A stretch of 64,000 bases of DNA, taken from the NCBI RefSeq assembly GCF_030678875.1, contig NZ_JAUUDS010000001.1:62001-126000 (forward strand), in the 5' to 3' direction. This stretch comes from Sphingomonas aurea (lineage in GTDB: Bacteria; Pseudomonadota; Alphaproteobacteria; Sphingomonadales; Sphingomonadaceae). Below, piece by piece: positions 14,629 to 23,805 of the stretch. Below the pieces are notes generated by a model, which did not search any database, was not told the origin of the DNA, and worked only from the letters and a program-made list of their open reading frames with translations. The translations under genes were made by a program, and so were the position numbers. How positions within the stretch are numbered: the first letter of the stretch is position 1; each line of letters starts with the position of its first letter.

Positions 14629-14763
14629 ATGCGTAAGTTGGTTGGCCTGGCGCTGGTCGCCGGCACCTTGCTCGTCTCGGCCTGCAACACCGTCGAAGGT
14701 GTCGGCAAGGATGTCAGCTCGGCGGGCAAGACGGTCGCGAAGACGGCCGACGACGCCAAGTAA
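14629..14763 (+). CDS. Entericidin-family small lipoprotein
   Basis: A 44-residue lipoprotein. The signal peptide ends in a clear lipobox, LVSAC, with Cys19 as the lipidated residue. The mature peptide NTVEGVGKDVSSAGKTV is the entericidin A/B pattern (N-T-V-x-G-x-G-x-D). Family members are stress-induced membrane-active peptides in enterobacteria; the function in alphaproteobacteria is less clear. A strong AGGAGG is seven bases before the ATG. The closeness to the stress-response locus and to an EcfG-like site suggests stress control. Confidence 0.9.
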   Translation: MRKLVGLALVAGTLLVSACNTVEGVGKDVSSAGKTVAKTADDAK

Positions 14764-14783
14764 TCCTCGGCACACGAACGGAC

Positions 14784-14816
14784 ATGGGCCCTCGCGTCAT
14801 CGATGCGGGGGCCCAT
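14784..14816 (+). terminator. Hairpin after the entericidin gene
   Basis: An 8-bp perfect stem (atgggccc with gggcccat), with additional inner pairing, lies 20 bases after the stop and is followed by ttgccgttt. It is a likely transcription terminator with a weak T-run. Confidence 0.55.
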
Positions 14817-14877
14817 TGCCGTTTGGCGGGTTCATTTATGCGCGGCCTGCCGATAGGAAGCCAGGAGCAGGCGGACG

Positions 14878-17800
14878 GTGGAGAGAAACAGGCGCGTGGA
14901 GGACGATGATGGCGCGCCGACTGTCAGCCCCGCAACGCGCCGCTGGCGCCGCCGCTACGGCGCGCTGCTGCTGGTGCCGGCGGTCGGACTGATCGTCTGG
15001 GCCGAGCGGCGGCCGATCGCGACCCGGTTCATCGACCGCGAACTCACCGCCGCACGCGTGCCGGCGCGCTACACCATCGCCGACCTGGGCCTCGGCCGAC
15101 AACGGCTGACCGACGTGGTCATCGGCGACCCCGCCGACCCCGACCTGACGGCCGACTGGGTCGAGACGCGCACCGCATTCGGCGTCACCGGCCCGCATCT
15201 TTCCGGACTGGCGGCCGGCAATGTCCGGATCAGGGCGAAGCTGGTCGACGGTCGCGTCTCGCTCGGCGCAATCGACCGGTTGCTGCCGGCACCCTCCGGC
15301 AAGCCCTTCGCGCTCCCGTCGCTGCCCATCACGGTCGGCCGTGCGATCATCGATCTGGCTACGCCCTACGGCCCGGTCCGCCTCGGCGTGGCGGGGCAGG
15401 GGCGGCTCGATGACGGCTTCACCGGCCCCGTCGCGGCCATCGCCCCGAGGCTGAGGATCGCCGGCTGCACCGTGCATGGGGTGCGGGGTGCGATGCGCGT
15501 GTCGATCGACGACGCGCGACCGCACCTGACCGGCCCCATCGGCGCGCAGGTGCTCGACTGTCCCTCGGTCCGGATTGCGAAACCGGGTGCGCAGCTCGAC
15601 CTGACGCTCACGGCGGCACTCGACGGCTGGCGGGGTTCGGCGAAGGTCGCGACCGCCGCCATCGCTGCCCCGGCCGCGCGGGCGGCACGGCTGGCCGGTA
15701 CGGTCGACTTCGAAGGCAAGGCCGCCGCCAACCACGGCGCGATCGACGCCGTCGCCGCAGGGATCCGCACCGCCGCCGGCAGTGCGGCGCGGGTAAAGCT
15801 GGCGGGCACCTACACGATCGGCGACAATCCACGTTTCGAGGGCGAGGTGCACGCCCGCGGTGCCGCGCTCGCCGAGCGCTGGCGCACCGGCCTGACCGGC
15901 TCGGTAGGGGAGGGGACGCCGGTCGCGCCGCTCGTCCGTCAGCTCACCGCCGCCCTCGACCGCGCGAGCCGGAACGCCGCGCTCGACGCGACGCTGCGCC
16001 TTGCGCCGGACGCCGTCGCCATCGCCGACCTTTCGCTCGCCGCAGCCAGCGGCGCGCAGCTGACACTTTCCGGCGGGGAGGGGATCGCGATCACCGCCGA
16101 TGGCGTGCGCTTCGGCGGTCGCCTGACCATGGCGGGCGGCGACCTGCCCCGCGCCACCGCGATCCTCAGCCAGGCCGCACCCGGCGCGGCGATCCGCGGC
16201 ACTGCCACGATCGCACCCTATGTCGCCGGCGATGCACGGCTTGCTCTCGCGCCGGTCACCTTCGCGGTGACCCCCGGTGGCGCCGCCACCGTCGCGACGC
16301 GCGCCAAGCTGACCGGCCCGCTCGGCGACGGGCGGGTCGAGGGATTGGAACTACCGCTGGTCTTTCGTACCGACGGACGCGGGCGCGTGACCGTCAATCC
16401 CGACTGTACGCCGATGGCGTTCCAGCGGCTCGCCATTGCCGGCCTGGTGCTCGATCCCGCGCGGCTGCGGCTATGCCCGACCGGCCCGGCGCTGGTCGCG
16501 GTCGACGGCGGTACTGTCACCGGCGGAGCACGACTCACTGCGGTCGCACTCGACGGCCGGCTCGGCACCACCCCGCTTGCCCTCACCGCCAGCGGCGCCA
16601 CGATCCGCCTCTCGGATCGCGGTTTCGCGCTCGACACGGTCGCTGCCCGGATCGGCCCGCCCGCCCGACAGACGCTGATCGCGGCCGACCGCCTCACCGG
16701 CACGCTCACCGGCGCGGCGGTTGCGGGCAGCTTCACCGGCGTCCACGGCCAGATCGCCAACGTGCCGCTGCTGATGAGCGGCGGCGATGGCGCGTGGCAG
16801 ATGGCGGACGGCATCCTCTCGCTGACCGGCGCACTGACCGTCGCCGATGCGCAGGCGTCCGCGCCCCGGTTCCGCCCGCTCGCCGCGCGCCAGGTCGCGC
16901 TGACCCTGCGCGACGGACGCATCGCGGTGACCGGCGTCCTGCATGAGCCGACCACCGGCACCCGCGTCGCCGACGTGGCGATCGACCATCTGCTCGCCAC
17001 CGGTCGCGGCCATGCCGACCTATCGGTGCCCAAGCTGACCTTCGGCAGCGCGTTCCAGCCCGATCTGCTCACCCCGCTGACCTTCGGCGTCGTCGCCGAC
17101 GTCAAGGGCGCCATCGACGGCCGCGCCCGGATCGACTGGAGTCCGGAACGGGTCACCAGCACCGGCGATTTCGGCACGGTGGCGGGCACCTCCGGCATCG
17201 ACCTCGCCGCCGCCTTCGGCCCGGCCCAGGGCATTGTCGGCCGCGTCCGCTTCGACGACCTGCTCGGCCTGCACACCGCGCCCGGACAGGTCGCCACCAT
17301 CCGCAGCGTAAACCCCGGCATCGAGGTGATCGACGGCACCTTGCGCTACCAACTGCTCGGCGGCACCCGCGTGCAGGTCGAGGGAGCGGAGTGGCCGTTC
17401 GCCGGCGGCACGCTGACCCTCGCCCCCTCGCTGCTCGACTTCGACCAGCAGCGCGAGCGGCGGCTGACCTTCCGCGTCGCCGGCGCGCGCGCCGACCAGT
17501 TCCTCCAGCAGTTCGACTTCGACAATCTCAACGCCACCGGCGTGTTCGACGGCACGCTGCCGATGATCTTCGACCAGAGCGGCGGCCGGATCGAGAATGG
17601 CCGCCTCGCCATGCGCGAGGGTGGCGGGACGATCGCCTATGTCGGCGCGCTGGGCAAGGAGCAGCTGGGCGTCTGGGGCAATCTCGCCTTCCAGGCGCTC
17701 CGCTCGCTGCGCTATCGCAGCCTGGCGCTGACGATGAACGGCCCCCTCGCTGGCGAGATGGTGACCGACGTCCGCTTCGCCGGGGTCAGCCAGGGGCAGG

Positions 17801-18039
17801 GGGCGAAGAGCAACTTCATTGTCCGCCGGCTGCAGCGGCTGCCGTTCGTCTTCAACGTCCGCATCCGCGCGCCGTTTCGCGGCCTGATCGATTCGGCCGC
17901 CTCCTTCTACGACCCGCGCCGCCTGATCCAGCGCAACCTGCCGGCGCTGCTGGAGGAGCAGAACCGGCGTGCTATCCCAGCCGGCACCGCGCCCGCCAAA
18001 CCATCCATTCAGCCCCCTGCAAGCGAGACCGTGCGATGA
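14878..18039 (+). CDS. ydbH: YdbH-family envelope protein (AsmA-like lipid transport)
   Basis: A 1053-residue protein with one N-terminal membrane anchor (about residues 27-44, after a basic RRWRRR) and a very long periplasmic beta-rich region. This is the layout of YdbH, one of the AsmA-like proteins proposed to bridge inner and outer membranes and move phospholipids in Escherichia coli. The identification is supported by its neighbours: a YnbE-type lipoprotein and a YdbL-type protein follow with overlapping starts, the same triad as in enterobacteria. The start is the GTG at 14878, after ccaggag at moderate spacing; a GTG at 14896 is also possible. Confidence 0.88.
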   Translation: MERNRRVEDDDGAPTVSPATRRWRRRYGALLLVPAVGLIVWAERRPIATRFIDRELTAARVPARYTIADLGLGRQRLTDVVIGDPADPDLTADWVETRTAFGVTGPHLSGLAAGNVRIRAKLVDGRVSLGAIDRLLPAPSGKPFALPSLPITVGRAIIDLATPYGPVRLGVAGQGRLDDGFTGPVAAIAPRLRIAGCTVHGVRGAMRVSIDDARPHLTGPIGAQVLDCPSVRIAKPGAQLDLTLTAALDGWRGSAKVATAAIAAPAARAARLAGTVDFEGKAAANHGAIDAVAAGIRTAAGSAARVKLAGTYTIGDNPRFEGEVHARGAALAERWRTGLTGSVGEGTPVAPLVRQLTAALDRASRNAALDATLRLAPDAVAIADLSLAAASGAQLTLSGGEGIAITADGVRFGGRLTMAGGDLPRATAILSQAAPGAAIRGTATIAPYVAGDARLALAPVTFAVTPGGAATVATRAKLTGPLGDGRVEGLELPLVFRTDGRGRVTVNPDCTPMAFQRLAIAGLVLDPARLRLCPTGPALVAVDGGTVTGGARLTAVALDGRLGTTPLALTASGATIRLSDRGFALDTVAARIGPPARQTLIAADRLTGTLTGAAVAGSFTGVHGQIANVPLLMSGGDGAWQMADGILSLTGALTVADAQASAPRFRPLAARQVALTLRDGRIAVTGVLHEPTTGTRVADVAIDHLLATGRGHADLSVPKLTFGSAFQPDLLTPLTFGVVADVKGAIDGRARIDWSPERVTSTGDFGTVAGTSGIDLAAAFGPAQGIVGRVRFDDLLGLHTAPGQVATIRSVNPGIEVIDGTLRYQLLGGTRVQVEGAEWPFAGGTLTLAPSLLDFDQQRERRLTFRVAGARADQFLQQFDFDNLNATGVFDGTLPMIFDQSGGRIENGRLAMREGGGTIAYVGALGKEQLGVWGNLAFQALRSLRYRSLALTMNGPLAGEMVTDVRFAGVSQGQGAKSNFIVRRLQRLPFVFNVRIRAPFRGLIDSAASFYDPRRLIQRNLPALLEEQNRRAIPAGTAPAKPSIQPPASETVR

Positions 18040-18233
18040 AGCGTTCGAGGTTGACGACGATGCGAAGGATCACGACCTGTACGATGGGCCTGCTGGTCAG
18101 CGGATGCATCAGCATCAGCGCGCCGGACAAGCCGATCGAGATCAACCTCAACATCAACGTGACGCAGGAAGTGGTGTACCGTCTCGACAACGAGGCGAAA
18201 TCGCTGATCCAGCAGAACCCGGGGATATTCTGA
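18036..18233 (+). CDS. ynbE: YnbE-family lipoprotein
   Basis: A 65-residue lipoprotein with lipobox LVSGC (Cys24) and a mature part containing KPIEINLNINVTQEVVYRLD, typical of YnbE. It is proposed to cap the YdbH bridge at the outer membrane. The ATG overlaps the ydbH stop (ATGA). An internal ATG at 18060 would give a shorter signal peptide and cannot be excluded. Confidence 0.92.
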   Translation: MKRSRLTTMRRITTCTMGLLVSGCISISAPDKPIEINLNINVTQEVVYRLDNEAKSLIQQNPGIF

Positions 18234-18613
18234 TGAACGCCCGTGCCGCCTTCTTCACCGCCGCCGCCATCGGGCTGGCCGGCCTTTCGGTCGCCGCCTG
18301 GGCGCAGCGCGATCCGGCCTATGCCGCCGCGCGCTCTGCCGGGCAGGTCGGCGAACAGCCCGACGGCTATCTGGGCGTCGTCGGCGCCGGCTCGGCCGAT
18401 CTGCGCGCGCTGGTCGCCAACATCAATATCCAGCGCAAATCCGCCTATACCCAGAAGGCGGCGGCGAGCGGCGCGACGGTCGAGCAGCTGGCCTTCACCA
18501 GCGGCTGCAACCTGATCGCGCAGACCTCGCCCGGCGAGAAGTATCGCACCCCGGCCGGCGAGTGGGCGACCCGCGGTTCGGGCGCACCGACCCGCGATCC
18601 GCGCTGCGTATAA
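18233..18613 (+). CDS. ydbL: YdbL-family (DUF1318) periplasmic protein
   Basis: A 126-residue protein with a signal peptide (about residues 1-23, ending AWAQ) and a DUF1318 region: ARSAGQVGEQPDGYLGVV, then VANINIQRKSAYTQKAA. It modulates the YdbH-YnbE system in enterobacteria. The ATG overlaps the ynbE stop by one base. A GC-rich hairpin without a T-run follows at 18621-18642. Confidence 0.92.
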   Translation: MNARAAFFTAAAIGLAGLSVAAWAQRDPAYAAARSAGQVGEQPDGYLGVVGAGSADLRALVANINIQRKSAYTQKAAASGATVEQLAFTSGCNLIAQTSPGEKYRTPAGEWATRGSGAPTRDPRCV

Positions 18614-18673
18614 GCGTGCTGCCCCGTCCGGCCGGGCGGGGCGGCGCCATGACAATCCCGTGTTTTGGGCCGG

Positions 18674-18702
18674 TTGACTTGCCCGGCACCCCTTTCTAAA
18701 GC
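18674..18702 (+). promoter_or_regulatory. Sigma-70-type promoter of the F0 ATP synthase operon
   Basis: TTGACT at 18674-18679, a 17-base spacer and TAAAGC at 18697-18702. The -35 is near consensus. The site is about 80 bases ahead of the first gene of the operon, in the only gap before it. Confidence 0.6.
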
Positions 18703-18779
18703 GGCGGGGCCTTGGCGGGGTTGCTCGCCGCTCGCGTGTATCTCCCTCCGTTCGGCTGATTTCGGCAAGGGGATGGCGC

Positions 18780-19097
18780 GTGGCGGAAAACGACTCCGGA
18801 CAGGATTTCCACGACGCGGAGGATCCGCGACTGGCCGCGCTCGACGAGCGTCTGCGCCAGGCGCGGGTGGCCGAAGCGGCGCGGGGAGGGGTGAAGCAGG
18901 ATACCGACCGGGGCTATGCCCAGGGTAACCGCGTCATCGCCGCCCTGATCGGAAGTCTCGTCGGCAGCGCGCTGATCGGCTGGCTCATCGACCGCTGGTT
19001 CGGCACGTCGCCATGGGGACTGATCGTGATGCTGTTCCTCGGGATAGCGGTGGCGTTCAGGCAAATCATTCGTATCGGCAACGAGCGCCCGGAGTGA
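18780..19097 (+). CDS. atpI: ATP synthase assembly protein I (AtpI / AtpZ-like)
   Basis: A 105-residue protein with a charged N-terminal half and two membrane helices (IAALIGSLVGSALIGWLI and WGLIVMLFLGIAVAF). This is the usual form of the AtpI/AtpZ-like protein found first in alphaproteobacterial F0 operons. It is thought to help assemble the c-ring or act in cation supply. The start is a GTG at 18780. atpB follows after 35 bases. Confidence 0.88.
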   Translation: MAENDSGQDFHDAEDPRLAALDERLRQARVAEAARGGVKQDTDRGYAQGNRVIAALIGSLVGSALIGWLIDRWFGTSPWGLIVMLFLGIAVAFRQIIRIGNERPE

Positions 19098-19132
19098 TCC
19101 GAGCGCTTTTTCGTAATTTGGAGCGAACGACA

Positions 19133-19924
19133 GTGGCGGCAGCGGAAGGCGGCAAGATCGACCCGATGCACCAGTTCCTGATCGAGCCGGTGATGGGTTC
19201 GCATTGGGTGGTGGGCGGTTACGACCTGTCTTTTACCAATTCGGCGCTGTGGATGGTGGTGACGCTGGTCGCCCTGTGGGTGTTCATGCTGGGCGGCATG
19301 AAGCGCGAGCTGGTGCCCGGCCGCTGGCAGGCCGCGGTCGAGGGCTTCACCGGTTTCGTGTCGGGCATGCTGACCTCGAACATCGGGCCGGCGGGCAAGC
19401 GTTTCGTGCCTTACGTCTTCTCGCTCTTCATGTTCATCCTGTTCGCCAACATCCTGGGATTGCTGCCTTTCGGCGTCGTGCCGGGCGTGCACCCGTTCAC
19501 CGTGACCAGCCATCTGACGGTCACCGGCGTGCTGGCGATCATCTCGTTCTCGATCGTGCTGATCGTCGGCTTCGGCAAGCACGGCTTCCACTTCTTCTCG
19601 CTCTTCGTGCCGCACGGCACGCCGGTTCTGATGATCCCGCTGATCTTCGTGGTCGAGCTGATGAGCTTCCTGGTGCGTCCCTTTTCGCTGGGTCTGCGAC
19701 TGTTCGTCGCGATGACCGCGGGGCACATCCTGCTGAAGGTGCTGGCCGCCTTCGTCATCAACGGCATCAACATGGGCCCCGGCTACGTCGCAATCGTGAC
19801 GCTGCCCAGTTTCCTGCTGATGATCGGCATCACGCTCCTGGAGCTGCTGGTCGCCGCCATCCAGGCCTATGTCTTCGCGCTGTTGACCTCGGTCTATCTC
19901 AATGATGCGGTGAACCTGCACTGA
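19133..19924 (+). CDS. atpB: F0F1 ATP synthase subunit a
   Basis: A 263-residue integral membrane protein that forms the proton half-channels of the F0 motor. The conserved region around the essential arginine is clear: RPFSLGLRLFVAMTAGHILLK. The start is set at GTG 19133, preceded by ggagcg, because this gives VAAAEGGKIDPMHQF; the upstream extension overlaps atpI in another frame and is not credible. Confidence 0.96.
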   Translation: MAAAEGGKIDPMHQFLIEPVMGSHWVVGGYDLSFTNSALWMVVTLVALWVFMLGGMKRELVPGRWQAAVEGFTGFVSGMLTSNIGPAGKRFVPYVFSLFMFILFANILGLLPFGVVPGVHPFTVTSHLTVTGVLAIISFSIVLIVGFGKHGFHFFSLFVPHGTPVLMIPLIFVVELMSFLVRPFSLGLRLFVAMTAGHILLKVLAAFVINGINMGPGYVAIVTLPSFLLMIGITLLELLVAAIQAYVFALLTSVYLNDAVNLH

Positions 19925-19983
19925 GACGATCGGGTGTGACTTTTACGACTTTCCAACACTGTTTTTGAACTGGAGTGAATATC

Positions 19984-20211
19984 ATGGACGCAGAAGCCGC
20001 AAAGCTGATCGGTGCCGGTCTCGCCGCCATCGGCATGGGCATCGCCTCGCTCGGCGTGGGCAACGTCTTCGCCAAGTTCCTCGAGGGCGCGCTGCGCAAT
20101 CCGGGCGCGGCGGACAGCCAGCAGGGCCGTCTGTTCATCGGTTTCGCGGGCGCCGAGCTGCTCGGCCTGCTCGCCTTCGTGACGATGATTATCCTGGTCT
20201 TCGTCGCCTGA
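19984..20211 (+). CDS. atpE: F0F1 ATP synthase subunit c
   Basis: A 75-residue two-helix hairpin that forms the rotor ring. The second helix carries the proton-binding carboxylate (GFAGAELLGLLAF, Glu). The Gly-rich first helix GAGLAAIGMGIASLGVG is typical. The ATG at 19984 follows tggag. A strong hairpin follows the stop, a usual device to raise subunit c yield. Confidence 0.97.
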   Translation: MDAEAAKLIGAGLAAIGMGIASLGVGNVFAKFLEGALRNPGAADSQQGRLFIGFAGAELLGLLAFVTMIILVFVA

Positions 20212-20222
20212 ACTTGCCGGTG

Positions 20223-20250
20223 GCCGGCCGGACGCACGCGTCCGGCCGGC
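20223..20250 (+). other. Intra-operon hairpin after atpE
   Basis: A perfect 11-bp stem (gccggccggac with gtccggccggc) and a 6-base loop in the 53-base atpE/b' gap, with no T-run. Such structures stabilise the upstream message or partly stop transcription, matching the need for many c subunits per complex. Confidence 0.65.
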
Positions 20251-20264
20251 GCTTGAGGACGACC

Positions 20265-20759
20265 ATGCCCCAGATTTCCCAGATCGCTGCAACCTATGCA
20301 TCCCAGATCTTCTGGCTGCTGATTACCTTCGGCCTGCTCTATTTCGTGGTAGGCCGCGGAATGGTGCCGAAGATCGTCGCCACCGTCGACGCGCGTGAGG
20401 CGCGGGTTGCCGGTGATCTGGCCGCGGCGGAAACCGCGCGCCTGGAAGCGGACCGGACCGAGGAGGCATGGCGCGCCGACATGGACGCCGCCCGCGTGGC
20501 GGCCCTTGCGGAAACCAGCAAGGCCAAGGCGCAGGCGACTGCGTCGGCCGAGCAGCAGGTCAAGGCGGCCGATGCCGACCTCGCCGAGCGGCTGGGTCAT
20601 CACGACCTGGCGATCGCCAATGCCAAGGCGGAGGCGCTCGCCAACCTGGAAACCTTGTCCGCCGAGGCGGCACGCGATCTGGTCGCCAAGCTGGCCGGGA
20701 TCGAGGTCTCGGTCGATCAGGCCGCGCATGCGGTGCGGGAGGTGAGGGCACATGGCTAA
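20265..20759 (+). CDS. F0F1 ATP synthase subunit b' (or b, first copy)
   Basis: A 164-residue stalk protein with one N-terminal membrane helix (FWLLITFGLLYFVVG) and a long charged Ala/Glu-rich coiled coil. It pairs with the next gene to make the hetero-dimeric peripheral stalk seen in alphaproteobacteria and photosynthetic bacteria. Its stop overlaps the next start by eight bases. Confidence 0.93.
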   Translation: MPQISQIAATYASQIFWLLITFGLLYFVVGRGMVPKIVATVDAREARVAGDLAAAETARLEADRTEEAWRADMDAARVAALAETSKAKAQATASAEQQVKAADADLAERLGHHDLAIANAKAEALANLETLSAEAARDLVAKLAGIEVSVDQAAHAVREVRAHG

Positions 20760-21393
20760 TCCGGCAACCGATCCGGCCGACGCGCAGGTCGCAGAGAATC
20801 TGGCCGATGCGACCCATGCGACCAGCCTGACCGAGCGTCCGATCAAGGGCGGCGACGGGCTGGAGGGGCATAGCGCCTCAACGGAGGAGCATGCCGCCTC
20901 GCCGACCGCGCTCGGCTTCGATTCGACCGGCTGGGTCGGTATCGCGGCGCTGGTCGTGGTGCTGCTGATGCTGTGGAAGAAGGTGCCGTCGCTGATCGGC
21001 GGCATGCTCGACACGCGCATTGCCGCGATCCGGTCGCAGCTCGACGAAGCCGCCAAGCTGCGCGCCGAGGCGGAAGCGCTGCGTGCGGAATATGCAGCGA
21101 AGGCGCAGTCGGCGCAGGCCGATGCGGAGACGATCCGCGCCCATGCCCATCAGGAGGCGCACGCGATCGTCGTCAAGGCGAAGGCGGATGCCGAGTCCCT
21201 GATGGAGCGCCGCGCGCGCATGGCCGAGGACAAGATCGCCGCCGCCGAGCGGGCTGCCATTGCCGAGGTTCGCATCCGTGCCGCCGATGCCGCGGCGAAG
21301 GCGGCGGGACTGCTGATTGCCGAGCATCACAATGCCGACGCCGACCGCGCCATGGTCGATCGCGCGATTACCGGGCTGGCCCGCCCGCACTGA
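20752..21393 (+). CDS. atpF: F0F1 ATP synthase subunit b (second copy)
   Basis: A 213-residue stalk protein. It differs from its partner by a 60-residue hydrophilic N-terminal extension before the membrane helix (VGIAALVVVLLMLWKKVPSLIGGMLDTRI), followed by the usual coiled coil. The start overlaps the b' gene, which suggests coupled synthesis in equal amounts. The F1 genes are not in this window, as is usual in this group. Confidence 0.93.
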   Translation: MANPATDPADAQVAENLADATHATSLTERPIKGGDGLEGHSASTEEHAASPTALGFDSTGWVGIAALVVVLLMLWKKVPSLIGGMLDTRIAAIRSQLDEAAKLRAEAEALRAEYAAKAQSAQADAETIRAHAHQEAHAIVVKAKADAESLMERRARMAEDKIAAAERAAIAEVRIRAADAAAKAAGLLIAEHHNADADRAMVDRAITGLARPH

Positions 21394-21488
21394 TTTCACG
21401 AGGGCGGGCTTGACCGCGTGCCTCGTCGTAGGTCATGTCGCTCTGACAGGATCGCCGCGGGATGGACGCGGCGCCGACGGAGCGGGTG

Positions 21489-21827
21489 ATGGACAGGACG
21501 GGTCGGCGTAAGCCGTTGGATGCGATCGCTGTGGGTATGGGCCTCGGGCTGTGCATCGCGATCGGCGCCACCGGCCTTGACCTTGGCCGCACGGGCCTGT
21601 CGCTGATCCCATCGACACTCGACCGCGGCAGCGCCGATGTGGCGCCCGTCGATCCGGCACCCTCCCTCACCGTTGGATACTCCGCGCCCAGCGGCTTCTC
21701 GCTGGTCGCGCCGTCGTCGATGCCGAAGCGCGACGATCCCTTCTGGCGCGCGACCGAGGCGCATGATGCGGCCGCCGACCCCTTCACACCCCTACCTCCG
21801 GTGCCGTCGTTCGACGCATCGATATGA
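21489..21827 (+). CDS. Hypothetical protein with one membrane segment
   Basis: A 112-residue protein not assigned to a family. It has a basic start (MDRTGRRK), a hydrophobic segment at about residues 10-30 that could be a signal anchor, and a Pro/Ser/Asp-rich tail. Codon use matches the neighbours. I chose ATG 21489 over 21462 because ggagcggg lies just upstream. It sits between the F0 operon and uvrC on the same strand and may be transcribed with either. Confidence 0.65.
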   Translation: MDRTGRRKPLDAIAVGMGLGLCIAIGATGLDLGRTGLSLIPSTLDRGSADVAPVDPAPSLTVGYSAPSGFSLVAPSSMPKRDDPFWRATEAHDAAADPFTPLPPVPSFDASI

Positions 21828-21870
21828 TCCTGTCGGCCGGGTGGTAGCGCCCGGACGCATCGACTCCTAG

Positions 21871-23805
21871 ATGATGGGCGACATGTCGACGCCCTCCGCC
21901 ACCGATCGCTTCAACGAGGAAAAAGCCACCTTCGCCATTCGCGGCGCCGATGCGCCCGATCTGGACGCCGGGGTGGCGGCGATCCGCAACGTATTGAAGA
22001 CGCTGCCACAGCGCTCCGGCGTCTACCGGATGCAGGATGCACGGGGCGACGTGCTGTATGTCGGCAAGGCGCGGTCGCTGAAGCAGCGCGTCGCCAATTA
22101 CACCCAGATCAAGGCACTGCCCAAGCGACTCCAGCGAATGGTGTCGCAGACCCGGTCGATGACGATCGTCACGACCAACAACGAGGCGGAGGCGCTGCTG
22201 CTCGAGGCGCAGCTCATCAAGCGCTATCGCCCCGCCTACAACGTGCTGTTGCGCGACGACAAAAGCTTTCCGTTCATCCTGCTGCGCGCCGATACCGATT
22301 TTCCCCGCGTACAGAAACACCGCGGCGCCCGTCGCGCGACCGGAAACTATTACGGTCCCTTCGCCAGCGCCGGCAGCGTCAACAACACGTTGAACGCGCT
22401 GCAGAAGCTCTTCCTGCTCCGCTCCTGTACCGACGGCTTCTTCAAGACGCGCGATCGTCCCTGCCTGCTCTATCAGATCAAGCGCTGTTCGGCGCCGTGC
22501 GTCGGTCGGATCGACAAGGCCGCCTATGCCGAACTGGTCGGCGACGCGAAGGACTTCCTCGCTGGCCGCTCGACCCAGGTGCAGGCCAAGCTCGGCACGC
22601 AGATGCAGGCGGCGGCAGAGGCGATGGACTTCGAACTGGCGGCGCTGCTGCGCGACCGGCTGAAGGCGCTCACCTTCGTTCAGGGCACGCAGGCGATCAA
22701 TGCGGAGGGGGTCGGCGACGCCGACGTCTTCGCGCTGGCGTGCAAGGAGGGGCTGATCGGCATCCAGGCCTTCTTCATCCGCGGCGGTCAGAATTGGGGA
22801 CATCGCAGCTTCTTTCCGACGCACACCGCCGAGGTGCCCGAGGATGAGGTGCTGACCAGCTTCCTGACCCAATTCTACGAGGAGGTGCCGCCCGCCCGTA
22901 CCGTGCTTCTCGACCGCGACCTGCCCGAGGCGGAGCTGCTGGCGCAGGCGCTGGGTGATGCCGCCGGCTACAAGGTCGCATTGTCGGTGCCGCAGCGCGG
23001 CGACCGCCGCCGCCTGATGGATCAGGCGAAGCGCAACGCGGTCGAGGCGCTGGAGCGGCGTCTTGCGGAGAGCACCACCCAGGCGCGGCTGCTACGCGAA
23101 GTCGCCGACCTGTTCGACCTGCCCGAGCCGCCCGATCGGATCGAGGTCTATGACAACAGCCATATCCAGGGCACCAACGCGCTCGGCGCGATGGTGGTCG
23201 CCGGACCCGAAGGCTTCCGCAAGGGCCAGTATCGCAAGTTCAACATCCGCAACAAGGACACCGTGCCCGGCGACGACTTCGCGATGATGCGCGAGGTATT
23301 CCAGCGTCGCTTCGCCCGTGCCCAGGCCGAGGATCCCGACCGCGACGGTGGCGAGTGGCCCGATCTGGTGCTGATCGATGGCGGCCGCGGCCAGCTCAAC
23401 GCCGCGCGTGGGGTGCTGGAGGATCTCGGCATCGAAGACGTGTGTCTCGTCGGCGTTGCCAAGGGCCCGAACCACGGACGCGAGGGGCGCGAGGTGTTCC
23501 ACCTGATGGACGGCCGCGATTTTCAGCTGCCGGTCAACGCGCCGGTCCTGTTCTACCTCCAGCGATTGCGCGACGAAGTGCACCGCTTCGCGATCGGTGC
23601 GCACCGCGAGAAGCGGGCCAAGGCGATCGGCGCCTCGCCGCTCGACGAGGTGCCCGGCATCGGTCCGGCGCGCAAAAAGGCGCTGCTGATGCATTTTGGA
23701 ACAGGTCGTGCCGTCCGCAACGCGAGTCTGGACGATCTGAAAAGGACTCCGGGCGTATCGGCTGCCGTCGCGCAGCAGGTCTATGATTTCTACCACGCTC
23801 GCTGA
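21871..23805 (+). CDS. uvrC: Excinuclease ABC subunit C
   Basis: A 644-residue nucleotide excision repair nuclease that incises on both sides of a lesion marked by UvrAB. It has an N-terminal GIY-YIG domain (GVYRM..VLYVGKARSLKQRV), a central UVR stretch, a RNase H-like C-terminal nuclease (DNSHIQGTNALGAMVV, LVLIDGGRGQLNAA) and a terminal helix-hairpin-helix pair (VPGIGPARKKALLMHFG). ATG 21871 and ATG 21883 are both possible starts. Confidence 0.97.
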   Translation: MMGDMSTPSATDRFNEEKATFAIRGADAPDLDAGVAAIRNVLKTLPQRSGVYRMQDARGDVLYVGKARSLKQRVANYTQIKALPKRLQRMVSQTRSMTIVTTNNEAEALLLEAQLIKRYRPAYNVLLRDDKSFPFILLRADTDFPRVQKHRGARRATGNYYGPFASAGSVNNTLNALQKLFLLRSCTDGFFKTRDRPCLLYQIKRCSAPCVGRIDKAAYAELVGDAKDFLAGRSTQVQAKLGTQMQAAAEAMDFELAALLRDRLKALTFVQGTQAINAEGVGDADVFALACKEGLIGIQAFFIRGGQNWGHRSFFPTHTAEVPEDEVLTSFLTQFYEEVPPARTVLLDRDLPEAELLAQALGDAAGYKVALSVPQRGDRRRLMDQAKRNAVEALERRLAESTTQARLLREVADLFDLPEPPDRIEVYDNSHIQGTNALGAMVVAGPEGFRKGQYRKFNIRNKDTVPGDDFAMMREVFQRRFARAQAEDPDRDGGEWPDLVLIDGGRGQLNAARGVLEDLGIEDVCLVGVAKGPNHGREGREVFHLMDGRDFQLPVNAPVLFYLQRLRDEVHRFAIGAHREKRAKAIGASPLDEVPGIGPARKKALLMHFGTGRAVRNASLDDLKRTPGVSAAVAQQVYDFYHAR